From a bacterium (GTDB lineage: Bacteria > Desulfobacterota > Binatia > DP-6), in NCBI GenBank assembly GCA_026129405.1, contig JAHCID010000005.1, positions 1 to 64,000 on the forward strand: a stretch of DNA of 64,000 nucleotides. The letters are read 5' to 3'. The position numbers and the translations under genes were made by a program. The first letter of the stretch is position 1. The number at the start of each line of letters is the position of its first letter. Of this stretch, positions 15,436 through 23,518 are shown in pieces. The notes beneath the pieces were generated by a model. It did no database searches, was not told the origin of the DNA, and saw only the letters and a list, made by a program, of their open reading frames with translations.

Positions 15436-16458
15436 ATGATTCTCGTCACAGGCGGCGCCGGATACATCGGTTGCGTCGCGGTTCGCCAGCTCCTCGACAA
15501 GGGGGAGACGGTCCGGGTCTTCGACAAGCTCTACTTCGGTGACGAGGGTCTCGCCGACATCCGCGACAAGATCGAGCTGGTGCAGGGCGACATCCGCACG
15601 TTCGATCCCGCGGTGCTCGACGGCTGCGACGCGGTGATCCACCTCGCCGGCCTGTCGAACGATCCCACCGCCGAGTTCAATCCCAAGGCCAACGAGGAGA
15701 TGAACACGCGCGGCACCGAGGTCGTCGCCGAGGCGTGCAAGCAGAAGGGCGTCAAGCGCTTCGTGTTCGCGTCGACGTGCTCGATCTACGACCTCGGCTT
15801 CTACGCGCCGGACTTCCTCCGCGACGAGGAGTCCGAGGTGAAGCCGCGCGCGGCGTATGCCGTCTCCAACTACGACGCCGAGCGCATCCTGCTCGACATG
15901 GCCGACGATCGCTTCTGCCCGGTGCTGCTGCGCCAGGGGACGGTGTACGGCTGGAGCCCGCGCATGCGGTACGACCTCGTGGTCAATACCTTCATGCGCG
16001 ACGCGCTCGCGAAGGGCTTCCTGACGGTCCACTGCGGCGGCGAGATGTGGCGGCCGCTGGTCGACGTCGCCGACCTCTCGCGCGTCTACATCGCCTGCAT
16101 CGAGGCGCCCGACGACAAGGTCTTCAAGCAGATATACAACGTCGTCGGGAAGAACTACCGCATCCTCGAGCTGGCGCACTGGGTGCGCGAGGCCCTGAAG
16201 CCCGTGAAGAAGGTCGAGATCGAGGTCGACTACACGAGCCACAAGACGCGCTCGTATCGGGTCAGCGGCGAGCGTGTGGAGCAGGCGCTGGGCGTGCGCG
16301 CGATGGTCCCGGTGAAGGAGTCGGTCGAGAACATGCTGCGCAAGATCGCGGAGAACGGCCAGCAGGACTTCTTCAACCCGCGCTACTACAACATCGACTG
16401 GATGACGCTGCTCGCCGACATGGAGCAGACCATCAAGCGCATCGGAGGCGTGTTCTGA
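15436..16458 (+). CDS. NAD-dependent epimerase/dehydratase (extended SDR) with altered YxxxK motif
   Basis: 340 residues. ILVTGGAGYIG is the Rossmann dinucleotide loop, HLAGLSND follows beta4, and FASTCSIY marks the active-site serine/threonine region. The catalytic motif reads Y141-A-V-S-N145 instead of Tyr-x-x-x-Lys. RQGTVYGWSPRMRYDL and GGEMWRPLVDVADLS match the sugar-nucleotide binding part of extended SDRs. It probably remodels a nucleotide sugar for the surface glycan, but loss of the lysine leaves its activity uncertain. GAGGG lies six bases before the ATG. The next gene begins inside its stop codon. Confidence 0.82.
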   Translation: MILVTGGAGYIGCVAVRQLLDKGETVRVFDKLYFGDEGLADIRDKIELVQGDIRTFDPAVLDGCDAVIHLAGLSNDPTAEFNPKANEEMNTRGTEVVAEACKQKGVKRFVFASTCSIYDLGFYAPDFLRDEESEVKPRAAYAVSNYDAERILLDMADDRFCPVLLRQGTVYGWSPRMRYDLVVNTFMRDALAKGFLTVHCGGEMWRPLVDVADLSRVYIACIEAPDDKVFKQIYNVVGKNYRILELAHWVREALKPVKKVEIEVDYTSHKTRSYRVSGERVEQALGVRAMVPVKESVENMLRKIAENGQQDFFNPRYYNIDWMTLLADMEQTIKRIGGVF

Positions 16459-17315
16459 GCACCGTCGCCGTCATCGGCAGCACCGGCCAGCTCGGCAGTG
16501 ACTGCGTCGAGGCGTTCGCGGGGTTGAACGTCACCGGCCTGTCCCACGACGACCTCGACATCGGCAACGCCGAGGGCGCGCGCGCGAAGCTCGCCGCGCT
16601 CCGGCCCGACGTCGTCGTCAACACGGCCGCCTTCCACAACGTGCCGAAGTGCGAGACCGAGGTCGCGCAGGCCTACGCGCTGAACGCCGCCGCGCCGGGC
16701 ACGCTCGCCGCGATCTGCGACGAGCTCGGCGCGCGCCTCGTCCACGTCAGCACCGACTACGTCTTCGACGGCGCCAAGCAGACGCCCTACGTCGAGACGG
16801 ATCGCCCGGTGCCGCTGAACGTCTACGGCATCTCGAAGCTCGCCGGCGAGTACGCCGTGCTCGCGCGCGGCGGGCGCCATCAGGTCGTGCGCTCGTCGGG
16901 CCTCTACGGCGTGCGACCGTGCCGCGCCAAGGGCGGCAACTTCATCGACACGATGTACCGCCTGGCCGGCCAGCAGCCGGTCGTGAAGGTCGTCAACGAC
17001 GAGATCCTCACGCCGACGTTCACGGCCGACCTCGCCGCGCAGATCCGCGTGCTTGCCCTCGAGGGCGAGCCGGGGCTCTACCATGCGACCAGCGGCGGCA
17101 GTTGCTCCTGGTACGAGTTCGCGCGCGCCATCTTCGAGCTGGGTGCCTTCACGACGCCGCTCGAGCCGACGACGGTGACGGCGTTCGCCGCGCCGGTGAA
17201 GCGCCCGTTCTACTCGGTGCTGGAGAACGCCGTGGCGGCCCGCCAGGGCCTCGATCGCATGCGGCCCTGGCGCGAGGCGCTCGCCGACTACATGACGCGG
17301 CGCGCTGCCGCCTGA
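16455..17315 (+). CDS. rfbD: dTDP-4-dehydrorhamnose reductase (RmlD-like) with a CTG start
   Basis: 286 residues. STVAVIGSTGQLGSD is the RmlD nucleotide-binding loop, followed by VVNTAAFHNVPKCE, HVSTDYVFDGAKQTPYVE, PLNVYGISKLAGEY (catalytic YxxxK present) and RSSGLYG. It reduces dTDP-4-keto-rhamnose to dTDP-rhamnose. The start must be upstream of GSTGQLG. No ATG, GTG or TTG is available there, and CTG at 16455 forms a CTGA overlap with the previous stop. Using a later TTG would delete the cofactor loop. Confidence 0.85.
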   Translation: MSTVAVIGSTGQLGSDCVEAFAGLNVTGLSHDDLDIGNAEGARAKLAALRPDVVVNTAAFHNVPKCETEVAQAYALNAAAPGTLAAICDELGARLVHVSTDYVFDGAKQTPYVETDRPVPLNVYGISKLAGEYAVLARGGRHQVVRSSGLYGVRPCRAKGGNFIDTMYRLAGQQPVVKVVNDEILTPTFTADLAAQIRVLALEGEPGLYHATSGGSCSWYEFARAIFELGAFTTPLEPTTVTAFAAPVKRPFYSVLENAVAARQGLDRMRPWREALADYMTRRAAA

Positions 17316-17323
17316 GCCTTCGC

Positions 17324-18724
17324 GTGCGGCGACGCTTCTCGCTCGCGGGCATGCTCCTGCTCCTCGTCGGCGCGGGTGCAGCGGCCGTGTGGTGGTCGCG
17401 CCGTCTGCCCGACGTCGTCGTCGTCGTCGTCGACACGCTGCGCGCGGACCGGCTCGGTGCGTACGGCAATCCGCGCGGCCTGACGCCGTACCTCGACGCG
17501 CTCGCGACCGACGGAGGCCGCTTCGCGCGTGCGTGGTCCGCGTCCTCCTGGACGAATCCGGCGGTGGCGAGCCTCTTCACGAGCCGGTACCCGACCGAGC
17601 ACGGCGTCGGACGCTACGACTCGCGCCTGCCGGCCGAGGAGGTGACGCTGGCGGAGCGGCTCGGCGAAGCGGGGTATATCCGGCTTGGCTTCACCGCGAA
17701 TCTGCGCCTCACGGAGGAACTGGGATTCGCGCAGGGCTTCCAGGCCTGGTTCCCGTACGTCGGCGACGGTGACAAGCCGCGCGTCGGCCGCCTGGTGCAC
17801 GACGCTCTCGCCCTAATCGACGAGCTCAAGATCGCCCGGGGGCCGTTCTGGCGACGCTGGGTGCGGCCGCCCCTGTTCCTCTACCTGCAGTTCATGGAGC
17901 CGCACGGGCCGTACCTGCCGCCGGAGCCCTGGCGCAGCCGCTTCGGCACTCCGCCGCCGCCCGGCGCCACGGACCGCAGCGTCAACGACGACATGATCGA
18001 CCCGTCCCGCTGGTCGCAGATCGACGAGGCTGCTCTCGCGCTCCTGGAGTCCCTGTACGACGGGGAGGTTGCGGCGCTCGATGCCGGGCTCCTGCCGCTC
18101 TTCACGGGTCTGCGGGAGCGCGGATTCCTGCGCGACGGCATAGTCGTCGTCACGGCGGACCACGGTGAGGAGTTCCGTGAGCACGGCTTCCTCGGGCACG
18201 GGACGAGTCTCTACGATGAGCAGCTGCGCATCCCGCTCCTGATGCAGGTGCCGCGCGGCCGCGCGGGTGTCGTCGTCGAGGAGCCGGTCTCGCTTGTCGA
18301 CGTGGCGCCGACCCTGCTCGATCTCCTCGGTCTCGCGCCCGAGCCTCGGTTCGAGGGGCGCTCGCTCGCGCCGGCGCTTTACGGCCACGGGGTCGGGCGT
18401 CGTGACCTGCTCGCGGAGCTGCTGCCGAACAGCCCGAAGGGCGACATGGGTCGCCACGACGCGGCGCTTGTCCGCTGGCCGGCGAAGATCCTCCTCGACC
18501 GACGGCGCCCGGACGGCAGCCAGCCGGTAGAGCTCTACGATCTGGCCAACGACCCCGGCGAGCACCACGACGATCCGGCGACGCTGCGGCCCGAGCGCAA
18601 CGCACTGCTAGCCGCGATGCAGGCGTGGCGGATGGCGTTGGGAACGCGCATGTCCTTGCACGAGCAGGGCACGGTCACGCCCGAGATGCAGGAGCGGCTG
18701 CGCGCGCTCGGCTACGCGCACTGA
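17324..18724 (+). CDS. Membrane-anchored sulfatase-fold protein with Thr nucleophile (possible phosphoglycerol/phosphoethanolamine transferase or phosphodiesterase)
   Basis: 466 residues. An N-terminal helix (about residues 6-23) anchors a periplasmic alkaline-phosphatase-superfamily domain. Metal-site motifs are VVDTLRADR, TADHGEEFREHG and HGTSLYDEQLRIPL. The nucleophile segment SSWTNPAVASLFTSRYP places Thr77 where sulfatases have Cys or Ser, and the sulfatase CxPSR signature is absent. Thr nucleophiles occur in phospho-group transferases and nucleotide pyrophosphatases of this superfamily. The C-terminus RLRALGYAH recurs in the protein at 30571-31968. The start is GTG 17324; CTG 17312 in a CTGA overlap with rfbD is an alternative. 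Confidence 0.75.
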   Translation: MRRRFSLAGMLLLLVGAGAAAVWWSRRLPDVVVVVVDTLRADRLGAYGNPRGLTPYLDALATDGGRFARAWSASSWTNPAVASLFTSRYPTEHGVGRYDSRLPAEEVTLAERLGEAGYIRLGFTANLRLTEELGFAQGFQAWFPYVGDGDKPRVGRLVHDALALIDELKIARGPFWRRWVRPPLFLYLQFMEPHGPYLPPEPWRSRFGTPPPPGATDRSVNDDMIDPSRWSQIDEAALALLESLYDGEVAALDAGLLPLFTGLRERGFLRDGIVVVTADHGEEFREHGFLGHGTSLYDEQLRIPLLMQVPRGRAGVVVEEPVSLVDVAPTLLDLLGLAPEPRFEGRSLAPALYGHGVGRRDLLAELLPNSPKGDMGRHDAALVRWPAKILLDRRRPDGSQPVELYDLANDPGEHHDDPATLRPERNALLAAMQAWRMALGTRMSLHEQGTVTPEMQERLRALGYAH

Positions 18725-18796
18725 CGCGCGCTCGAGTCAGCGGCCGCGTCATATATATCGACGTCGCAAGATTCCAGCGCCGGTGGATGGTCGCAC

Positions 18797-21700
18797 TCAA
18801 GGCTCGCCAATCACCACCACCTCCGCAAGATTCAGCGCGTACGTAGTGCCGAGTAATTGCACGCGTACGTAGCGCCCCGTGCGAGTGATGGGCGCCGTGA
18901 AGCGACGCCCAGGTGGGTCGACCTGATGGATGGTCAGCACCCCGGGTGTCGCTGCAATCACGGTCGGGTCGTTCGACACGAACGGCGTGTCGGACACGAA
19001 CACGTTGAAGTTCTGAAGCTGATTCACGCAGCAGGCGTCAGTGCGGTTCCATATCTCGATGTCGTGAAGGACTCGGACGGCGCCGAGGTCAACTTGCCAC
19101 CATGGCCGGTTGGTTCCGGTGTGTGAGACGGACCCCGAGAAGAAGTCGCCGCTGATGTCACCATCGTTGGCGGCGCTCGCGTATCCGCACACTCCGAGGA
19201 AACAGAAGGTTGCCGATTGTGTCGCCGGTTGGGCGAGCGCGAGATTGACGGCTTTGGGTTGTAGGCGGCCGATGTGCTTGCGGCAGTAGTTCCCGAACCA
19301 CACGTGACCGTTGGATCCGTCAACGGCGATGCCGGAGCCGGAATCCCCAAGTGTTGCACAGGCTTGGGTCAGCGTCGTCTCCAGTGGGAAGAGCGCGAGT
19401 GGGGGGAACATGACGATGTCCTTCCAGTCGCGTTTCACGTAACCGATCGCCGCGCGTGACGCTTCGGGATGAAGCCCGCCCATGGTGAACCAGACATTGT
19501 CCTTTTGGTCGGCAATGATGCTGTGCTGATGGTACTCCGACGCCGGGCCGGGAAGGTGTCGAGCGACAGTACACGGATTGCGATAACCGTCGAGGGTGAG
19601 GCATGTCGGGTCGCCAGCGCGCGAGACGTCGAAGCGATTGATCGTGCAATCGCTGTATTCGTTGACCACGATATCCTGCCCGAACACTGTCGTGAGTTCC
19701 CACGGCGATGAGCCGATCGTCCACTGCTGGCCGCGGGTCGGATCGTCGCCAAGCGGATAGACTGTGACCTCTCCGGTATCGGTAGCCAGGCGACCGAGGC
19801 TGCTGCCTCCGAGGTTCCGGAGTGCGTCATCATTCCCTCGTCCCCAGTAGGACGCATACCAGATCGCTCCGTCCGGCCCCAGCTGTATGTGAGATGGCAT
19901 GAGGACGAACGCCGGTAACTTGTACTCGTGGAAGATGCATCCAGGACGATCCTCGCCGAAGTAGCAGACCGACGAGCTGAGGTTGCAGTCGGTGTCCCAC
20001 AAGCAGCGTCGCGTCGAGTTGTCTGAGCAGCACGCACCGAACACGTCGCTGCATGACCATGAGAGGCATGCTCCCGAGGGCGAGAAGACGCGGGTGCCAT
20101 CGTGCGCGAGGCCGGGCTCGTCTGGATCGAACCAGCCGATCCGCGCCGGAAGGGTATCGAATATGCCACCCCCGCGGGCTTGTGCGGTGTACCAGACGCG
20201 GTCGTGGCCCTGCCCGTCGTAGTTTGCTTCGTACGCCATGCCGCGAACGCCGGGGTCCTGTCCTGGCATGTTGTACATACGCATCTCGACGATGTCCCCC
20301 TCGTGTCCCGGCGTCGAATCCCAGCGATACATAGCGATCCGGGCATAGTTCCATGCCTGAGGCTGCAACAGCGGAGAGGCCTGGCCCGTCTCGGAGAACC
20401 AGACCCGTCCATGAGGATCGACCAGAACCTCCTCGCTTTGACCGCTCATGATCGTCTGGGACCCGTTGAGCACTGTATAGAAGGGCGGTGGGTTCGGATG
20501 ATTGAAGGGGAGAGCCGTGACGAATGATGGGGATCCCGGTGTGACCGACTTGAAGTAGAAGCGGCTTTCGTCGTTGAGCCAGACTCGGTGCAGGGGGTCG
20601 GAGCCGTCGACGGCAAGCGCCAGGGGGTGGGGATTGACGTTCAACGGTGGGATGGGGCCGAGCTGGCTCGGGGTATAGTCGAGCGCGTAATACTGGATCC
20701 GTTGCATTTCGGTACGATCGATAGCGTTCGGGCCGGTTACTACCTGAACGGATGCTGCAGACCATGCCGCCGGCAGCTTGGCCGTGATCCAATCTGAGTC
20801 CCAGAAAACGATGCATGATGACGTCAGCACGTCGTTGCAGACGTCCATGGAGCCTACGATGAGCGTGTCTGGCCCTTGCGTGAAAACGAGCACACCGCCA
20901 TCCCCGAAACCGATTCCGGTGATCGCCACCGGCACGACTCCCGCATCGCGCTGAGCCGCCAGCGGCGGATGGTGTGCGCGGGGCGAGGCCGCCACTACCT
21001 GAAACTCCTGTTGCTCATTCGCGGTCGCGAGATAGGCGATCCCGTCCAGCAGGCTCACGGCATGGGCCGCGCCGTTCGTACTGAAGGTCGTGAGCTCCAC
21101 CGGCGCCGCTGGGATACGGATGTCGACTATGGCAAGTCCGCGTTCGGGAGTGGTGCTGGTGACGTAGGCACGGCCGCTGGCTGCTGCCACGCGGCGGTTG
21201 TTGCTACCTAGGTTGAGGGAGCCCACGGAGGTCAGCGCACCGCCCGCGCCGATGCTCCAGGCGAAGAAGTCTGCATTCGCCCCGTTGTCGTCCGTGGTGC
21301 CGTAGAGGCGCCCGCTGTCGATGGCCAAGCCCCTTCCAACGGTCGATCCCGCCACGTTCACTGACGAGGCGATCGTGATCGCATTTGGGACGGTCACGTT
21401 CAGTGCCAGGAATTCGCTGGTTCCCTGCGCCGTCGCGAGAAACGCTAGGCCCGCGGTCGCCACCATGTCATTTACCGCCGCCCCGACGTCGAACGATCCA
21501 AGCAGTGTCGGATTCGCCGGGTTCGCGGCGTCGACGATGAAGAACTCGGCATCGGCACCTGGGTTGTTCGATGTACCGACGAATACGGTCGTTCCGATCG
21601 CCGTCACGGCGCTGCCGTCGCCCGTCTGCGGTAGATCGAAGGTGCCTACTAGGGCGGGCGCGCTCTTGTTCGTCAAGTCGACGATCATCAGCTCGGCAGC

Positions 21701-22012
21701 GTCGTCGGCAGTGGCCAGATATGCGCGAGTTCCATCGGTCCATATGGAACGGACATCGGACCCGACGTCGAGCGATCCTACGACGCCCGACGTGCGTGGA
21801 GGATCGATGTCTACGACGAATAGCTCTGGGGCTGTGCCACCGTCGGAGTCGACCACGACGTAGGCGTATTGACCTACTGCCACGACGTGGTTTGCGTGGC
21901 GGGCGCCGTCGAAGTCGACGGTGCCGACGAAGGCTGCATTGGCCACTGCCACAGTCGTTGCGCCAAGCGCAGCCACTAGTCGAGCCGTACGGATGGTGGC
22001 GAGCGTCTTCAT
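18797..22012 (-). CDS. Large secreted beta-propeller protein with C-terminal discoidin-like domain
   Basis: 1071 residues. GGAGG lies eight bases before the ATG, and a signal peptide ends around VANA. Residues about 30-340 are LVIVD-type propeller repeats (ELFVVDIDPP, ELMIVDLTN, EFFIVDAAN). Residues about 350-900 hold a second propeller-like region (GAIWYASYWGRGND, NVWFTMGGLHPE, GHVWFGNYCRKH), similar in style to streptogramin-lyase or SMP-30 blades. The end (about 925-1071) looks like an F5/8 type C sugar-binding domain (NLALAQPATQS, WWQVDLGAVRVLHDIEIWNR, TGRYVRVQLLG). It is probably an extracellular carbohydrate-binding protein. GC content and codon choice are visibly less extreme than in neighbouring genes, suggesting later acquisition. 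Confidence 0.8.
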   Translation of the reverse strand: MKTLATIRTARLVAALGATTVAVANAAFVGTVDFDGARHANHVVAVGQYAYVVVDSDGGTAPELFVVDIDPPRTSGVVGSLDVGSDVRSIWTDGTRAYLATADDAAELMIVDLTNKSAPALVGTFDLPQTGDGSAVTAIGTTVFVGTSNNPGADAEFFIVDAANPANPTLLGSFDVGAAVNDMVATAGLAFLATAQGTSEFLALNVTVPNAITIASSVNVAGSTVGRGLAIDSGRLYGTTDDNGANADFFAWSIGAGGALTSVGSLNLGSNNRRVAAASGRAYVTSTTPERGLAIVDIRIPAAPVELTTFSTNGAAHAVSLLDGIAYLATANEQQEFQVVAASPRAHHPPLAAQRDAGVVPVAITGIGFGDGGVLVFTQGPDTLIVGSMDVCNDVLTSSCIVFWDSDWITAKLPAAWSAASVQVVTGPNAIDRTEMQRIQYYALDYTPSQLGPIPPLNVNPHPLALAVDGSDPLHRVWLNDESRFYFKSVTPGSPSFVTALPFNHPNPPPFYTVLNGSQTIMSGQSEEVLVDPHGRVWFSETGQASPLLQPQAWNYARIAMYRWDSTPGHEGDIVEMRMYNMPGQDPGVRGMAYEANYDGQGHDRVWYTAQARGGGIFDTLPARIGWFDPDEPGLAHDGTRVFSPSGACLSWSCSDVFGACCSDNSTRRCLWDTDCNLSSSVCYFGEDRPGCIFHEYKLPAFVLMPSHIQLGPDGAIWYASYWGRGNDDALRNLGGSSLGRLATDTGEVTVYPLGDDPTRGQQWTIGSSPWELTTVFGQDIVVNEYSDCTINRFDVSRAGDPTCLTLDGYRNPCTVARHLPGPASEYHQHSIIADQKDNVWFTMGGLHPEASRAAIGYVKRDWKDIVMFPPLALFPLETTLTQACATLGDSGSGIAVDGSNGHVWFGNYCRKHIGRLQPKAVNLALAQPATQSATFCFLGVCGYASAANDGDISGDFFSGSVSHTGTNRPWWQVDLGAVRVLHDIEIWNRTDACCVNQLQNFNVFVSDTPFVSNDPTVIAATPGVLTIHQVDPPGRRFTAPITRTGRYVRVQLLGTTYALNLAEVVVIGEP

Positions 22013-22504
22013 CGTGACGTCCTCCGTGACGGGTAGTGCGGCACTGGTGGCGCGAAGGTGGAGCGAATGTCAATATATAAACACGTTGATTAACAGACGC
22101 AATGCATGAAGTGCTCTCCGGCGTATATCGGAAGTGATCATGAGACGATGCGATCGGGGGGCATCGTGGTGTCTTGAGGCGCGGGGAGGTCTCGATGCCG
22201 TGTGCCGAAGGGGCGAAGAGGCGGTGAGCGGTCGGGATGATGGCCGCTGCCGGTGTCCGCGCCTCGTTAAATTCGGACCAGCCGCTGCTGCACGCTGACG
22301 GGCGCCCCGATCGAAAGGCTCCGGCGATCGAACCGGCGTCCCGGAATCTTCTCGCGGTCGGATCGAGCCCCGGGTGATCGGTCGCTCCCGGATGCTGCCC
22401 GAGCCCTCTTGTCACTCGCAGGATCGTCGACTTAGCCACGGGCGGCCGCCCATCACGCGCCGAGGCGCGTACCACCAGTCGTGCGGCGGCGCGAGATGGC
22501 TTGG
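22013..22504. other. Long intergenic region of about 490 bases
   Basis: The left 100 bases hold the AT-rich promoter of the propeller gene. The remaining part up to the stop of the GT2 gene at 22505 has no start with coding bias on either strand, no tRNA and no clear hairpin. It may be a remnant of an insertion that brought in the propeller gene. Confidence 0.5.
22075..22103 (-). promoter_or_regulatory. Promoter for the propeller protein gene
   Basis: Minus strand: TTGCGT (22098-22103), 17-base spacer, TATATA (22075-22080). It lies in an AT-rich stretch unusual for this genome and predicts a leader of about 55 bases containing the GGAGG site. Confidence 0.5.
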
Positions 22505-23518
22505 CTACACGCCGAGCCAGCGCTTGATGCGCGCCTTCAGCCCCTGGGAGAGGTTGCGCTTCATCGGCGGCGGCCACTGCACCGTGATCTCCGACGGCGT
22601 CAGCCGGCCGCGCATGCCGTCGACCATGCCGCGCACGAACGCGCGCTGGCCGAGGATGGCGTGCTTGGCGTTGTCGAGGGTGAAGAAGGTGATGCGGCCG
22701 ATGACGCCGGCCCACATGGTCGTGAACAGGAACGCCTGCTGCGCGAACGTGCCGTGCTTCTTCGCGAAGGTGAAGGCGTTGCGGCCGATGAAGTAGCCGT
22801 ACGAGAAGACCTTCTTCTGCGTGAGGTCGGCCGACGAGCCGCCCTTGTGCAGGATCTTCGCGCGGTCGACGTACACCACGCGGTAGCCGGCGGCGCGGGC
22901 GCGGTAGCACCAGTCGACGTCCTCGTTGCACTGCCAGAAGAACTCGTCGAAGAGGCCGACCTTCTGCAGCGACTCGCGGCTCATCATGCAGGCGTTGCCG
23001 ATCACCCAGTCGACGTCCAGCGGTGCGGCTTCGAGCTTGTCGTCGGGGACGAAGCGGCCGATCGTCTTCACCAGCATCGGGCCCCAGGTGACGGTGCCGT
23101 ACTTTCCCCAGGTGTACTCGGGGTTCTCCATGAGGAGGTTCTTCGCGCCGCCGACGCCGATGCGCGGATCGCTCTGCATCGCGCGGACGAGCTCGGTGAC
23201 GAGCGTCGGCGTGCACAGCGTGTCGCTGTTCAGCAGCATCACGTAGTCGATGTCCGGCTGCTTCAGCGCCCACTCGAGGCCGACGTTGTTGCCGCGACAG
23301 AAGCCGAGGTTCTCGCCGTTCTCGATGAGGGTCACCCAGGGAAACTGCGCACGCGTGGTCGCGACCGTCTCGTCCTCCGAGCCGTTGTCGAGGACGACGA
23401 CCTGGAAGTTCGGATAGTCGAGGACGGCGAAGCTCTCGAGGCACGGGACGAGCTCGTCCACCCGGTTCCAGGTGAGGATGACGACCGCCACCTTCGGCGC
23501 GGTGCTGGGAGCGTTCAC
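22505..23518 (-). CDS. Family 2 glycosyltransferase of the Wzm/Wzt operon
   Basis: 337 residues. KVAVVILTWNRVDEL, VVLDNGSEDET, ENLGFCRGNNVGL, YVMLLNSDTL and FFWQCNEDVDWCYRARAAG are GT2 rhamnosyltransferase-like motifs in order. A C-terminal stretch (AGVIGRITFFTLDNA) may be membrane-associated. The start GTG 23518 overlaps the stop of the ABC ATPase gene (GTGA), so it is the third gene of an export operon. It could finish or cap the exported polymer; that is inferred from position only. The C-terminal PLP-RLGLR tail of the other GT2s is absent, so it belongs to a different subgroup. Confidence 0.87.
   Translation of the reverse strand: MNAPSTAPKVAVVILTWNRVDELVPCLESFAVLDYPNFQVVVLDNGSEDETVATTRAQFPWVTLIENGENLGFCRGNNVGLEWALKQPDIDYVMLLNSDTLCTPTLVTELVRAMQSDPRIGVGGAKNLLMENPEYTWGKYGTVTWGPMLVKTIGRFVPDDKLEAAPLDVDWVIGNACMMSRESLQKVGLFDEFFWQCNEDVDWCYRARAAGYRVVYVDRAKILHKGGSSADLTQKKVFSYGYFIGRNAFTFAKKHGTFAQQAFLFTTMWAGVIGRITFFTLDNAKHAILGQRAFVRGMVDGMRGRLTPSEITVQWPPPMKRNLSQGLKARIKRWLGV

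Noticed and set aside
17324-18724. Calling the protein an arylsulfatase
   Set aside because: The CxPSR or SxPSR formylglycine signature is absent and the nucleophile position is Thr.
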